This document shows, in pieces, positions 35,373 to 44,209 of a DNA stretch of 64,000 nt. Source of the DNA: Luedemannella flava (GTDB lineage: Bacteria; Actinomycetota; Actinomycetes; Mycobacteriales; Micromonosporaceae); NCBI RefSeq assembly GCF_039528515.1, contig NZ_BAAALT010000013.1, positions 1 to 64,000 on the forward strand, written 5' to 3'. A program made the translations under genes and the position numbers. The notes under the pieces are model-generated. The model made no database searches, was not told the origin of the DNA, and worked only from the letters and a program-made list of their open reading frames with translations. Within the stretch, counting starts at the first letter, position 1. Every line of letters begins with the position of its first letter.

Positions 35373-37631
35373 GTGAGACCCCGCCTGATGATGGCCGCCG
35401 TCGTGGGCGTACTCGTGGGAATGGTCCCGAGCCCGGCGGCGGCCAACGAACCGAGCAGGGCGTCGACGTCGGCGCCGGTCACCTACCGGGTGACCTTCGC
35501 GGCCCGGGTCTGCGACGGGTTTGAGCAGGTCAGCGCGGCTCGGGTGCGCAGCGACCGGGCGGAGGCGCCGCGCCAGCCGGGCCGCGACTCGCCGTACGCG
35601 CCGGGTCAGGCCGTGGACCCGCAGGTGGAGTCGGCCGCCCAGCCGGGGTGCCGGCCGCTGCCGGGGGTCGCGTTCACGCTGGGCACGGGCCGCAGTCGGG
35701 GGACGCCGCTGAGCGTCGTGACCGAACCGTTCGCCACGAAGATCGTCACCCGCGAGACGACGCCGCTGCTGGACGCCCGGGGCCAGCCGACCGGCGGCAC
35801 GCTGGCGGGCGCGACCACCATCAGCCTGACCGCCGCGCAGCGGGCCGCGGCCCAGTCGCGCGGCAGGCTGTGGGCGCAGCCCGGGACCCCGAAGGACCCG
35901 TTGCCCGGCGGCGGCCAGCTGGCGTTCGCGACCCTGCGCTGCGCGGCCGACCAGCGCGACGGCGCGAACGTCGCCTGGGTGGGCTTCCCCGCGCAGGTCC
36001 GGCACGTGTTCTGCGTGGCCTACTACGTGACCGGCGCGTCCGTCGCCACCGGCACGGTCGTGGTGCAGGCGGCGCTGACCCGACCGGTGGGCTACCCGCA
36101 GCCGCTGCGGCTGCGCACCGACCTCACCTACGCGCCCGACGGCGCGGCCCGGCTGATCGTGCCCGGCGGCGCGGCCACGCTCCCGTCGCGCGGTTCGGGC
36201 TCGGAGGTGCGGTTCACCCGGCTCGCCACGGCGCCCGGCGGGGTGCCGTACTCGATGGCCGCCGAGCCGCCGTCCGGCTGGACCGTCGCCTCGCTGACGT
36301 GCACGCCGGCGCTCGGGTCCGGGGTGGGCGTCTCAGGCGCCGCCGCGACGATCGCGTTGGCCGCCGGCGACACGGTGACCTGCACGTACCTGCTGTCCCC
36401 GCCGCCGGTGACCGGTCTCGTGCTGCGCGCCGTCGCGGAGGAGGGCGCGGGCACGTTCACCTTCGCGGTGCGCGGGCCGGCGTCCGCCGACCTCGTCGCC
36501 ACGACCGGCCCGCCCGGCGAGCCGGTCTACGCCGCCGGGGCGAACCTCACCGCGCTGCCCGCCGGGACCTACACCGTGAGCCAGACCCTGCCCGCCGAGG
36601 GCGCCTGGCGGCTGGCGTCGGTGACCTGCGACGGGCAGACCATGCCGGTCTCCGGCCTCACCGCCACGATCGAGATCCCGACCGCCGGCGCGCCCCGCGA
36701 CTGCGTCTTCCGCAGCGTCCGCCGCCAGGGCAGCCTCACGCTGCGGCTGGCCACCGCCGACGCCGCGGGCGCCGGCGTGTTCGTGGTCGCGGGCGGGTCC
36801 GCGGGCCTCACCCCGGTGGGCGGCTTCGGCCTCACCGCCACCACACCCGACGGGAGTACGCCCACGAGCGCCAGCGGCGACCTGCCGACCACCCTGCCCC
36901 TCGGCGAGTACGACGTGACGGCGGTCCCCGCGCTCGCGACCGTGTCGGGATCCTGGCGGCTGACCGGCCTGTCCTGCGACGAGGGCCCCGGCTCGCCGGC
37001 GGTCGGGCTGGACGGCCCGGCCGCGCTGACCGTGGCGCTGACCCCGGAGCGGCCGTCGCGCACCTGCACCGCCTCGTACGCGCTGCTCGCCGCGACCCAG
37101 CTGCGGCTGGTCTGGTCGATGCCGGACGGCGCGGCGGGCTCGACCGCCGCGACCGGGCAGGTGCTGGACGTGGCGTGCGCGGACGGGGCGAGCGGGCGCC
37201 TGATCCGGGCGCCGGGGGCGGTCGAGGCCCAACTGCCCCGGCCGCTCTACTTCGCGGCCGCCACCACCTGCGACATCACGGCCGGGCAGAACGCGCCGGC
37301 CGGCCTGAGCGTCACGGTGCGCACCGAGTCGCGGCCGGTGGGCGACGTGCCGGTCGCGTCCGCCAGCCCGGCGGGTGGCGGCGCGGCCGGCGAGACGGCG
37401 GTGACCGGCCTGCCGACGCACGTGACGGTGGACCTGTCGATGGCCGAGGTGGTGGTCACGGTGCTCGACGGGCCGCCCGCCCCCACCAGCGCGCCACCGA
37501 CGGTCGTGGCCGGCGGGTCGTTCCCGGTCCCGCCGATGGCGCTGGTCGGCGCCGGCGTCGTGCTGGCCGGGGCGTTCCTGCTGCTGCTCGTGGTGGTGCG
37601 GGCACGCGGCCAGCGCCGGGACCCTATGTGA
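35373..37631 (+). CDS. Cell-wall-anchored or membrane-anchored prealbumin-like repeat protein
   Basis: 752 residues from GTG 35373 (VRPRLMMAAVVGVLVGMVPSP). Signal peptide with AAANEPS cleavage region; a domain of about 260 residues with paired cysteines; then at least four repeats of about 85-95 residues, each with an aromatic/W-L-x-x-x-x-C core (for example WRLASVTCDG, WRLTGLSCDE, GWTVASLTCT) of the prealbumin-like/Cna-B type; Pro/Thr linker; C-terminal membrane helix (ALVGAGVVLAGAFLLLLVVV) and basic tail RARGQRRDPM. No LPXTG. An exported surface protein of unknown ligand. Its 3' end overlaps the convergent ATP-grasp gene by 8 bp. Confidence 0.82.
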   Translation: MRPRLMMAAVVGVLVGMVPSPAAANEPSRASTSAPVTYRVTFAARVCDGFEQVSAARVRSDRAEAPRQPGRDSPYAPGQAVDPQVESAAQPGCRPLPGVAFTLGTGRSRGTPLSVVTEPFATKIVTRETTPLLDARGQPTGGTLAGATTISLTAAQRAAAQSRGRLWAQPGTPKDPLPGGGQLAFATLRCAADQRDGANVAWVGFPAQVRHVFCVAYYVTGASVATGTVVVQAALTRPVGYPQPLRLRTDLTYAPDGAARLIVPGGAATLPSRGSGSEVRFTRLATAPGGVPYSMAAEPPSGWTVASLTCTPALGSGVGVSGAAATIALAAGDTVTCTYLLSPPPVTGLVLRAVAEEGAGTFTFAVRGPASADLVATTGPPGEPVYAAGANLTALPAGTYTVSQTLPAEGAWRLASVTCDGQTMPVSGLTATIEIPTAGAPRDCVFRSVRRQGSLTLRLATADAAGAGVFVVAGGSAGLTPVGGFGLTATTPDGSTPTSASGDLPTTLPLGEYDVTAVPALATVSGSWRLTGLSCDEGPGSPAVGLDGPAALTVALTPERPSRTCTASYALLAATQLRLVWSMPDGAAGSTAATGQVLDVACADGASGRLIRAPGAVEAQLPRPLYFAAATTCDITAGQNAPAGLSVTVRTESRPVGDVPVASASPAGGGAAGETAVTGLPTHVTVDLSMAEVVVTVLDGPPAPTSAPPTVVAGGSFPVPPMALVGAGVVLAGAFLLLLVVVRARGQRRDPM

Positions 37632-38805
37632 TCAGGTGCGGGATGAACCGGGCGTTCGTGTCCGTGATCAGCCCGGCGGTCTCCCGGATGCCGAGGCCCG
37701 CCGGCTCGTCGTCGACCACCCACGCGCCGAGCACCGTGCGGTTCCCGTCGAACTCCGGCAGGGCGTGGAACGCCTGGTAGCACTGCGGCCCGGCGTACGG
37801 GAAGACCGGCTTGCCGGCAACGGAGAAGCCGGGCGTCACGATCTTCACGCCGGCACCCTCCCGGCCGAGCAGCGGCTTCTCGACGTAGCCGAGGGCGGCC
37901 AGCTCGCGCGGTCCATCCAGATAGGACGCCAGCAGGTTGGGGTGACCGGGGTAGCGCTCCCACAGCAGCGCGAGCAGCGCCTTGTTGGACAGCAGCATCT
38001 TCCACGCGGGCTCGATCCAGCGCGGGCCGCGCCCGGCGAGCGCCAGGTCGAGCAGGTGGCCGCCGAAGCTGTCCGAGACCAGCCATTCCCACGGGTACAA
38101 CTTGAAGATGGTTCTGATCTCGCGGTCGTGCTCGTCGACGAACCGGCCGGCGGGGTCCCAACCGATCTCCTCAATCGGCAGGCACGCCGTGTGCAGGCCG
38201 GCCTGCTCGGCGCACTCCTGCAGGTAGGTGGCCGTCATGAAGTCCTCGCCGACCTCGTCGGCGGACGTGTACGTGACGTGCACCGGGCCCGACGGCAGGT
38301 TCGCCGCGTGCTTGCGCCACGCCTCGACGAGCCGCTCGTGCAGCGAGTTCCACTGGTCCTTGCCGGGGTGGCGTTCCTCCAGCCAGAACCACTGCGGGCC
38401 GGCCGCCTCCAGCAGCGAGGTGGGGGTGTCCGCGTTGTACTCGAGCATCCGGGCCGGCCCGTCGCCGTCGTAGCGCAGGTCGAACCGGCCGTACAGGCTG
38501 ATCTCCTCGGCGCGGCGGTGCCACGAGCGCTCGATGAGCTCGACGACGCGCGGGTTGGCGATGGCGTAGTCGGCGTAGCGCCGCTCCGCGATCACCCAGG
38601 CGACCGTGTCGAGGCACATCTCGTGCAGTTCGGCGACCGTGTCCTCCAGCCGCTCGACCTCGGGCAGGCTGAACTCGTAGTACGCCGATTCGTCCCAGTA
38701 CGCGTAGAGCTGGCCGTTGTCGCCGGGCGTGACCGCGTACAGCAGGCCCTGCTCCTCGACCGTGGCCTGCCAGTCGGGCCGGGGGGTGCAGGCGACGCGG
38801 CGCAT
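37624..38805 (-). CDS. ATP-grasp ligase of the glutathionylspermidine-synthase family (YjfC/YgiC-like)
   Basis: 393 residues from ATG 38803-38805, close to the 386-387 residues of E. coli YgiC and YjfC, which carry only the synthetase half of glutathionylspermidine synthase. Visible motifs: DLRYDGDGPARMLEYNADTPTSLLE (metal and substrate loop), EPAWKMLLSNKALLALLWERYPGHPNLL, VEKPLLGREGAGVKIV (ATP lysine and glycine-rich loop), and a C-terminal GIRETAGLITDTNARFIPHL. It should form an amide bond between a carboxylate and an amine; substrates are unproven. ATG overlaps the stop of the YgiB-like gene by one base (TGATG), a tightly coupled pair as in ygiB-ygiC. Confidence 0.9.
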   Translation of the reverse strand: MRRVACTPRPDWQATVEEQGLLYAVTPGDNGQLYAYWDESAYYEFSLPEVERLEDTVAELHEMCLDTVAWVIAERRYADYAIANPRVVELIERSWHRRAEEISLYGRFDLRYDGDGPARMLEYNADTPTSLLEAAGPQWFWLEERHPGKDQWNSLHERLVEAWRKHAANLPSGPVHVTYTSADEVGEDFMTATYLQECAEQAGLHTACLPIEEIGWDPAGRFVDEHDREIRTIFKLYPWEWLVSDSFGGHLLDLALAGRGPRWIEPAWKMLLSNKALLALLWERYPGHPNLLASYLDGPRELAALGYVEKPLLGREGAGVKIVTPGFSVAGKPVFPYAGPQCYQAFHALPEFDGNRTVLGAWVVDDEPAGLGIRETAGLITDTNARFIPHLIT

Positions 38806-39251
38806 CAGCTGCCGCCGCCGACGAACCGGCCGAAGCCGCCACGCGAGAACGAGCCGCCGGTGACCTTCTCGCCGACCCGGCTGCCGCCGCCACCGCCGTA
38901 GTACCAGCGGCCGACGCCGCCACCGCCCGAGCCGCAGTACGAGTTCTCGATCACCTGCTGGGTGCGCTGGTCGATGCACCGCTTGCGCTGGAAGAACTGC
39001 TCGTAGGTGGCCGTGCCGCAGCACGCGAGGGCGAGCGCCCCCACGATGCCGAACGCCACGTACTCGGATTTCTTGGTGCTCTTGGCGGCCGCCGCGCGCC
39101 GCGCACGGGCCTTGTCGGCGGCGCGGACCCACTTCGCGCCCTGTTCGAGGCGCTGGATGGAAGGGTGCTCGGCAGGGTCGGCCCCGTCGCGGTCGCGGCG
39201 TGCCTTCCGCGCCCGGCGTGCCCGGGCCCGCTTCCCCGTCTGCTTCTTCAT
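38805..39251 (-). CDS. Membrane-associated YgiB/YjfM-like protein
   Basis: 148 residues. Very basic N terminus (MKKQTGKRARARRARKARRD), one membrane segment (YVAFGIVGALALACCGTATY, about 67-86), then a Cys- and Gly-rich exported part ending in SFSRGGFGRFVGGGS. The RGGFG tail and adjacency to a YgiC-like ATP-grasp gene recall DUF1190 proteins YgiB/YjfM of enterobacteria, though overall similarity cannot be verified by eye. It may present the C-terminal Gly/Ser tail as substrate or be the membrane partner of the ligase (inference). Confidence 0.7.
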   Translation of the reverse strand: MKKQTGKRARARRARKARRDRDGADPAEHPSIQRLEQGAKWVRAADKARARRAAAAKSTKKSEYVAFGIVGALALACCGTATYEQFFQRKRCIDQRTQQVIENSYCGSGGGGVGRWYYGGGGGSRVGEKVTGGSFSRGGFGRFVGGGS

Positions 39252-39315
39252 GGCCGGCGAGCGTACCGGGCATGGTCAAAGCGCCTCTTGCGGAGGTCCG
39301 GTACCGTTCGGCGCC

Positions 39316-39396
39316 ATGAGCGAGCGTCAGCGAGCGAATCATCAGCTCGGTAGGAACTCATGTCGATGCCGGAGCGCAGCGGAGGCAGCGGCATGA
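39316..39396 (+). CDS. Small coupled frame, MSERQRA element copy 2
   Basis: 26-residue frame MSERQRANHQLGRNSCRCRS plus AAEAAA. Its stop overlaps the ATG of copy 3 (ATGA, 39393-39396). The repeat ends with GGAGG-GCAGCGGC-type ribosome site before that ATG. A TACCGT box at 39302-39307 could give a leaderless transcript. Confidence 0.45.
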   Translation: MSERQRANHQLGRNSCRCRSAAEAAA

Positions 39397-39470
39397 GTGA
39401 GCGTCAGCGAGCGAATCATCAGCTCGGGAATCAATGCCGGTGCCGGAGCGCAGCGGAGGCAGCGGCATGA
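39393..39470 (+). CDS. Small coupled frame, MSERQRA element copy 3
   Basis: 25-residue frame MSERQRANHQLGNQCRCRSA plus AEAAA. Tandem to copy 2, three bases shorter by an in-frame indel, and its stop overlaps the DUF350 gene start (ATGA, 39467-39470). Cys-Arg codons differ from copy 2 only at synonymous positions (TGT CGA versus TGC CGG). Confidence 0.45.
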   Translation: MSERQRANHQLGNQCRCRSAAEAAA

Positions 39471-39889
39471 GCGACGTGATCGACGGGCTTTTTGGTGCGA
39501 CGGCCTTCGTGGCGGTTGGTGTGGTCCTTCTGGTGGGCGGGTTCCTGCTCACCGACTGGCTCACGCCGGGTGCGCTGCGTCACCAGATCTGGTCGGAGCG
39601 TAACCGGAACGCCGCGATCTTCCTCAGCTCGGCGCTGATCGGCGTCGGCGGGATCGTGTTCACCTCGATCATCACCACGTATGACGACCTGGGGACCGGG
39701 CTGGCCTCGACCGCCATCTTCGGCGTGCTCGGCCTGCTGCTCATGGCGGCCGCGTTCTGGCTGGTCGACATGCTGACACCGGGCCGCCTGGGCGAGGTCA
39801 TCGTCGATCCGGAGCCCCACCCGGCCGTCTGGGTCAGCAGCGCCATGAACGTCGCGATCGCCGCGATCGTCAGCGCCTCGATCTCCTGA
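39467..39889 (+). CDS. DUF350 membrane protein (YjfL-like)
   Basis: 140 residues from ATG 39467, whose ribosome site GGAGG lies inside the preceding small element. Four hydrophobic segments: ATAFVAVGVVLLVGGFLLTDWL, NAAIFLSSALIGVGGIVFTSII, GLASTAIFGVLGLLLMAAAFWLVDML, AMNVAIAAIVSASIS, in the DUF350 pattern with TDWLTPG and VDMLTPG repeats. In E. coli the DUF350 protein YjfL is encoded with YjfM and YjfC; here it is divergent from the YgiB-like and ATP-grasp genes. Suggests a membrane stress or peptide-tagging module (inference). Confidence 0.88.
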   Translation: MSDVIDGLFGATAFVAVGVVLLVGGFLLTDWLTPGALRHQIWSERNRNAAIFLSSALIGVGGIVFTSIITTYDDLGTGLASTAIFGVLGLLLMAAAFWLVDMLTPGRLGEVIVDPEPHPAVWVSSAMNVAIAAIVSASIS

Positions 39890-39913
39890 ACGCGGCACGG
39901 ATCCGCCGAGGTC

Positions 39914-39963
39914 TGGACCGTTACGCATGGAATTCGGCGCGCAATAGCCTGTCTAACGGTCCA
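39914..39963. terminator. Hairpin between convergent DUF350 and TerB_N genes
   Basis: Perfect 10-bp arms TGGACCGTTA (39914-39923) and TAACGGTCCA (39954-39963), loop of 30 nt with inner GCGCGC. Placed in the tail-to-tail gap between 39889 and 39989, so a shared terminator is likely. Confidence 0.55.
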
Positions 39964-39988
39964 AACACCGGCCTGGCGGACCGCAGGG

Positions 39989-41662
39989 CTAGGTCAGGAG
40001 GGCGGCCGTGTCCGCCAGCTCCCAGATCCGCCGGCGCGCGGCGGTCACGTCGTAGGCGTACTCCCGCAGGTTCTCCACCCGTGCCCGCAGGTCGTCCTCG
40101 TTGAGGCCGAACAGGTGCACGACGCGCCCCAGCAGGGATAGTTCCGCCGGGCCCAGCCCGCCGCCCACGCTCGTGACCAGGATGACCAGGTCCAGCGCGG
40201 CGTCACGGTGAGCCGGGCGGACCATGGCCAGCTCGGCCACGACGCCCGCCACCCGTGGCGGCCGCAGCTCCAGCAGGAGGCTGCGCGCGTGCAGCCGGCG
40301 CCGGTCGACGTCGCTGAGCGCCAGGCCGTCGCTGATCTTCCAGGCGAACGTGGCCGCGTCGGGGGAGCCGACCGTGACGGCGAGGCGCAGCAGCGCGGCG
40401 GCGGCCAGGTATCCGGGGCCCGGCCGGGCCGGGGCGCCGCTCGTGCGGCGGAACACGACGGCGTCGCTGTCGCGGCCCGGGTCGGCGAACCGGGCGTCGG
40501 GCTCGACCCCGAAGCCGCGCCGGTCGAGCGCGACGACCAGCGCCAGGTCGGCGCCCGACGCCGCGGGCAGCAGGCCGGTGAGCTGGTCGCGGGGCACCAC
40601 CACGAAGTCCGTGGCCGGCTCGGCGAACGTGGCCGCCGACCACTCGGTGAGCCGGCGCAGGTCCGGCGTCGACGGCCGGGTCACGCCCGGCGGCAGCAGC
40701 GCGAACGCCTCGGCCGTGCCCCGCGCCTGCGGCGTCGTGCCGAGGAACCGGGAGTACGGCTCAAGCTCGGCCTGCACCCGGTCGGCGATCATGCGCAGGC
40801 CCGCCGGCCCGGTGACCATCCGCTCGATGTCGGGCAGGCCGGTGCGCACCACGACGCGCTGCCCGCCGAAGCCCGGGCTCACCGGGGTGTAGCTGATCGC
40901 CAGCTCGGGCGCGTTCTCGGTGACCGTCATGCCCTGCCCGGCGAACGTCTCCCGGAAGCGCAGCCCGAACAGGCTCGCGAACTCATCGGGGCACCGGGTC
41001 GCGGGCGCCCGCCAGCCCCGCTCGGGATGGTGGCTGTGCCACGAGTACGCCCAGTCTCCCGGCACGGGAGCGCCCGCCGCGATGAACCGCGCCACCCCGA
41101 CCCGCAGCGCGGGCGGCAGCTCCGCGGGCGCCACGTCGGCCGGGTTGGGCGGGTCGAGGCTGTCCGCGCTCATCGCGGCCAGGGTCGACACGACGGTGAG
41201 CAGGCCGGACGCGTGCCGCTCGACGGCCGCGTGCTGGGCGTGGCTGTGCCGCAGGCGGGCCAGCTCCGCCGCGATCGCCGCGTACTCCTCCTGGGTGCCC
41301 TCGCGCCGCAGGTCGACGAGGACGCGTCGCTCCAGGCCGGACAGGAACAGCAGCACGTTGCCGGGGGCGGTCGGCTGCTGGCGGCCCGAGGCGAGCCACT
41401 CCAGGTACGTCCCGCGGCCGGCGGGGGAGAGTTTCGCGTAGGACAACTGGCCCGGCGCCTTGGTGGGCGCCGGGCGACGGACCTCGACCGTCGGGTCGAT
41501 GAGCGCCGGCTCGGGCGCGTTGCCGGCCGCGGCGCGCAGCCCGGTGCCGAGATAGAACAGGCCGCCGCGCAACTGGAAGCCGCCGACCACGGCCGGCGGT
41601 GAGCCCGCGGGCAGCCACCGGGGCGCTGACGCGGGCGCCGGTGGGACCGGAAGCGCCGACAC
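39989..41662 (-). CDS. TerB N-terminal/C-terminal domain protein
   Basis: 557 residues. The N-terminal part (RWLPAGSPPAVVGGFQLRGGLFYLGTGL, EPALIDPTVEV, SYAKLSPAGRGTYLEWLASGR) matches the TerB_N domain, and the C-terminal 110 residues (HRDAALDLVILVTSVGGGLGPAELSLLGRVVHLFGL) have the helical TerB-like pattern with the conserved small-residue turn. Such proteins accompany tellurite-resistance-like membrane stress systems and phage-related loci. GTG start with AGGGGGTGA upstream. It follows pccB by 71 bp on the same strand, displacing accE. No direct function can be assigned. Confidence 0.8.
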   Translation of the reverse strand: MSALPVPPAPASAPRWLPAGSPPAVVGGFQLRGGLFYLGTGLRAAAGNAPEPALIDPTVEVRRPAPTKAPGQLSYAKLSPAGRGTYLEWLASGRQQPTAPGNVLLFLSGLERRVLVDLRREGTQEEYAAIAAELARLRHSHAQHAAVERHASGLLTVVSTLAAMSADSLDPPNPADVAPAELPPALRVGVARFIAAGAPVPGDWAYSWHSHHPERGWRAPATRCPDEFASLFGLRFRETFAGQGMTVTENAPELAISYTPVSPGFGGQRVVVRTGLPDIERMVTGPAGLRMIADRVQAELEPYSRFLGTTPQARGTAEAFALLPPGVTRPSTPDLRRLTEWSAATFAEPATDFVVVPRDQLTGLLPAASGADLALVVALDRRGFGVEPDARFADPGRDSDAVVFRRTSGAPARPGPGYLAAAALLRLAVTVGSPDAATFAWKISDGLALSDVDRRRLHARSLLLELRPPRVAGVVAELAMVRPAHRDAALDLVILVTSVGGGLGPAELSLLGRVVHLFGLNEDDLRARVENLREYAYDVTAARRRIWELADTAALLT

Positions 41663-41733
41663 GTGTCACCCCCTGCACTCGCGGTCACCGGCTCACCACA
41701 ATAGGGAGGCCGTCGGGTTACGCGGAAGCGGCC

Positions 41734-43311
41734 TTACAGGGGGATGTTCCCGTGCTTTTTGGGCGGCAGCGTCTCCCGTTTGGTCCGCAGCGCCCGCAGG
41801 CCCCGGGTGATCTGCGCCCGGGTGTGCGCGGGCGGGATGACCGCGTCGACGTAGCCGCGCTCCGCGGCCAGGTACGGGTTCGCCAGCGTGTCCTCGTACT
41901 CCTGGATCAGGCGTGACCGCTCGTCGGGCGAGGTGCGCAGCTCGTCGCGGTAGAGGATGTTCACCGCGCCCTGCGCGCCCATGACCGCGACCTGCGCGGT
42001 CGGCCAGGCGAAGTTCAGGTCCGCGCCCAGGTGCTTGGACCCCATCACGTCGTACGCCCCGCCGTACGCCTTGCGGGTGATGGTGGTGATTTTCGGGACG
42101 GTGGCCTCGGCGTACGCGTAGATGAGCTTGGCGCCGCGCCGGATGATGCCGCCCCACTCCTGCGCCGTGCCGGGCAGGAACCCGGGCACGTCCACGAACG
42201 TCAGCAGCGGAATGTTGAACGCGTCACACGTGCGCACGAACCGCGCCGCCTTCTCCGACGCGTCGATGTCCAGACAGCCGGCCAGGTGCAGCGGCTGGTT
42301 GGCCACCACGCCCACGGGATAGCCCTCCACCCGCCCGAGACCCACCACGATGTTCGGCGCGAACAGCGGCGAGACCTCCAGGAACTCCCCGTCGTCCAGC
42401 ACGGTCCCGATGACCGTGCGGATGTCGTAGGGCTGGTTGGCCGAGTCGGGGATGAGCACGTCAAGGGCGCGGTCGGCATCGTCGGGGTCCAGGTCCGCCG
42501 CGCGCGGCCAGGCGGGTGGGTCGTCGCTGTTGTTACCCGGGAGGTACGCCAGGAGAGCGCGCACGTAGTCGACGGCGTCCTCCTCGTCCGTGGCCAGGTA
42601 GTGGGCGTTGCCGCTGCGCTGGTTGTGGGCGCGCGCCCCGCCCAGCTCCTCGAAGCCGACGTCCTCGCCGGTCACGGTCTTGATGACGTCCGGCCCGGTG
42701 ATGAACATGTGGCTGGTCTGGTCGACCATCACGGTGAAGTCGGTGATCGCGGGGGAGTAGACGGCCCCGCCCGCGCACGGCCCCATGACCAGGGAGATCT
42801 GCGGGATGACGCCCGACGCGCGCACATTGCGGAAGAAGATCTCGCCGTACCGGCCGAGGCTGACGACGCCCTCCTGGATGCGCGCGCCGCCGGAGTCGTT
42901 GATGCCGATGAGCGGGCAGCCGATCTTCATGGCGAGGTCCATCAGCTTCACGATCTTCTCGCCGAACACCTCGCCGAGCGACCCGCCGAAGACCGTGAAG
43001 TCCTGCGCGAACACGCACACCTGCCGGCCGTCGACGGTGCCGTAGCCGGTGATCACGCCGTCCCCGTAGGGTCGGGCCCGGTCGAGCCCGAAGTTGGTCG
43101 ACCGGTGCCGGGCCAGCTCGTCCAGCTCCACGAAGGAACCCGGGTCGATCAGCAGGTCGATCCGCTCGCGGGCCGTCTTCTTGCCCCTGGCGTGCTGTTT
43201 GGCGACGGCCCGCTCGGACCCGGCGTGCACCGCCTCCTCGCTGCGGCGCGCGAGGTCTTCGATCTTGCCCGCGGTGGTGTGGATATCGGGAGTCCCGGGC
43301 TCGGCTGTCAC
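41734..43311 (-). CDS. pccB: Propionyl/acyl-CoA carboxylase beta subunit
   Basis: 525 residues from GTG 43309-43311. Carboxytransferase fold in two crotonase halves: GINDSGGARIQEGV (N-domain oxyanion loop) and VMGPCAGGAVYSP, then FVDVPGFLPGTAQEWGGIIRRGAKL and KAYGGAYDVMGSKHLGADLNFAWP (C domain). The Asp at the start of NQPLHLAGCLDIDASEKAARF region and DVMG support AccD5/PccB class, which prefers propionyl-CoA. It transfers CO2 from biotinylated AccA to propionyl-CoA giving methylmalonyl-CoA, the substrate of the mutase at 13689. Divergent from birA with only 31 bp between starts. Confidence 0.95.
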   Translation of the reverse strand: MTAEPGTPDIHTTAGKIEDLARRSEEAVHAGSERAVAKQHARGKKTARERIDLLIDPGSFVELDELARHRSTNFGLDRARPYGDGVITGYGTVDGRQVCVFAQDFTVFGGSLGEVFGEKIVKLMDLAMKIGCPLIGINDSGGARIQEGVVSLGRYGEIFFRNVRASGVIPQISLVMGPCAGGAVYSPAITDFTVMVDQTSHMFITGPDVIKTVTGEDVGFEELGGARAHNQRSGNAHYLATDEEDAVDYVRALLAYLPGNNSDDPPAWPRAADLDPDDADRALDVLIPDSANQPYDIRTVIGTVLDDGEFLEVSPLFAPNIVVGLGRVEGYPVGVVANQPLHLAGCLDIDASEKAARFVRTCDAFNIPLLTFVDVPGFLPGTAQEWGGIIRRGAKLIYAYAEATVPKITTITRKAYGGAYDVMGSKHLGADLNFAWPTAQVAVMGAQGAVNILYRDELRTSPDERSRLIQEYEDTLANPYLAAERGYVDAVIPPAHTRAQITRGLRALRTKRETLPPKKHGNIPL

Positions 43312-43342
43312 GTCTTGGATCGTAGTCAGGCAGCATGGTGGG

Positions 43343-44209
43343 GTGGCCGACTCGCCGTACACCGATCTTGACCGTCCCCCGCTGCACGAGGCGGCCCTGC
43401 GCCGCGCCCTCATCGTCGGCGACCTCTGGACCGACGTGCGGGTGGTCGCGCGCACCGGCTCCACCAATGCCGACGTGGCCTCCGCCGGGCGTGATGGCGC
43501 GCCGGAAGGCCTGGTCATCGTGGCCGAGCAACAGGACGCCGGCCGGGGCCGGCTCGGCCGCACCTGGGTGTCGCCGCCCCGCGCCGGCCTGGCGGTGAGC
43601 GTGCTGCTGCGGCCGGCCGCGCCCATCGCCCGGTGGGGGTGGCTGCCGCTGCTGGCCGGGGTGGCCCTCGCCGAGGCGGTCGGCCGGGTCGGGGTCGTCG
43701 ACGCCGTGCTCAAGTGGCCCAACGACCTGCTCGTCCGCTCCGCCACCGCGTCCGACCTCGTCGGCCCCGGGTACGGCAAGTGCGCCGGTCTGCTCGCCGA
43801 GATGGTCCCCGGCGGCGCGGTGGTGCTGGGCATCGGGCTCAACGTGCACCAGCGCGTCGACGAGCTGCCGCCGCCCGCGGAGCTCGGCGCGCTGCCGCCC
43901 GTGTCGCTGGCGCTCGCGGGCGCGCTCTGCACCGACCGTGACCCCCTGCTACGCGCCCTGCTGCGGTCCCTCGCCACCTGGTACTCCCGGTGGTCGGCGG
44001 CCGACGGCGACCCGGTGGCGAGCGGCGTCCGCGAGGCGTACCTGCGCGGTTGCGTCACGCTCGGCGCGGATGTGCGGGTCTCGCTGCCCGACGGCGCCAC
44101 CGTGGCGGGCCGGGCCTCCGATGTGGACCTCGACGGCCGCCTGGTCGTCGTCGACGCCACCGGCGACCGGCGCGCTGTCGCGGCCGGCGACGTGCGGCAC
44201 GTGCGGTGA
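43343..44209 (+). CDS. birA: Biotin--[acetyl-CoA-carboxylase] ligase
   Basis: 288 residues from GTG 43343. Group I biotin protein ligase without the N-terminal DNA-binding domain. RTGSTNADV, GRGRLGRTWVSPPRAGL (biotinyl-AMP loop), LKWPNDLLV, CAGLLAEMV, GIGLNVHQ, and a C-terminal SH3-like domain (GADVRVSLPDGATVAGRASDVDLDG). It attaches biotin to Lys of the EAMKM motif in the alpha subunit at 28821. The 31-bp gap to the pccB start means the two promoters overlap face to face. Confidence 0.94.
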   Translation: MADSPYTDLDRPPLHEAALRRALIVGDLWTDVRVVARTGSTNADVASAGRDGAPEGLVIVAEQQDAGRGRLGRTWVSPPRAGLAVSVLLRPAAPIARWGWLPLLAGVALAEAVGRVGVVDAVLKWPNDLLVRSATASDLVGPGYGKCAGLLAEMVPGGAVVLGIGLNVHQRVDELPPPAELGALPPVSLALAGALCTDRDPLLRALLRSLATWYSRWSAADGDPVASGVREAYLRGCVTLGADVRVSLPDGATVAGRASDVDLDGRLVVVDATGDRRAVAAGDVRHVR

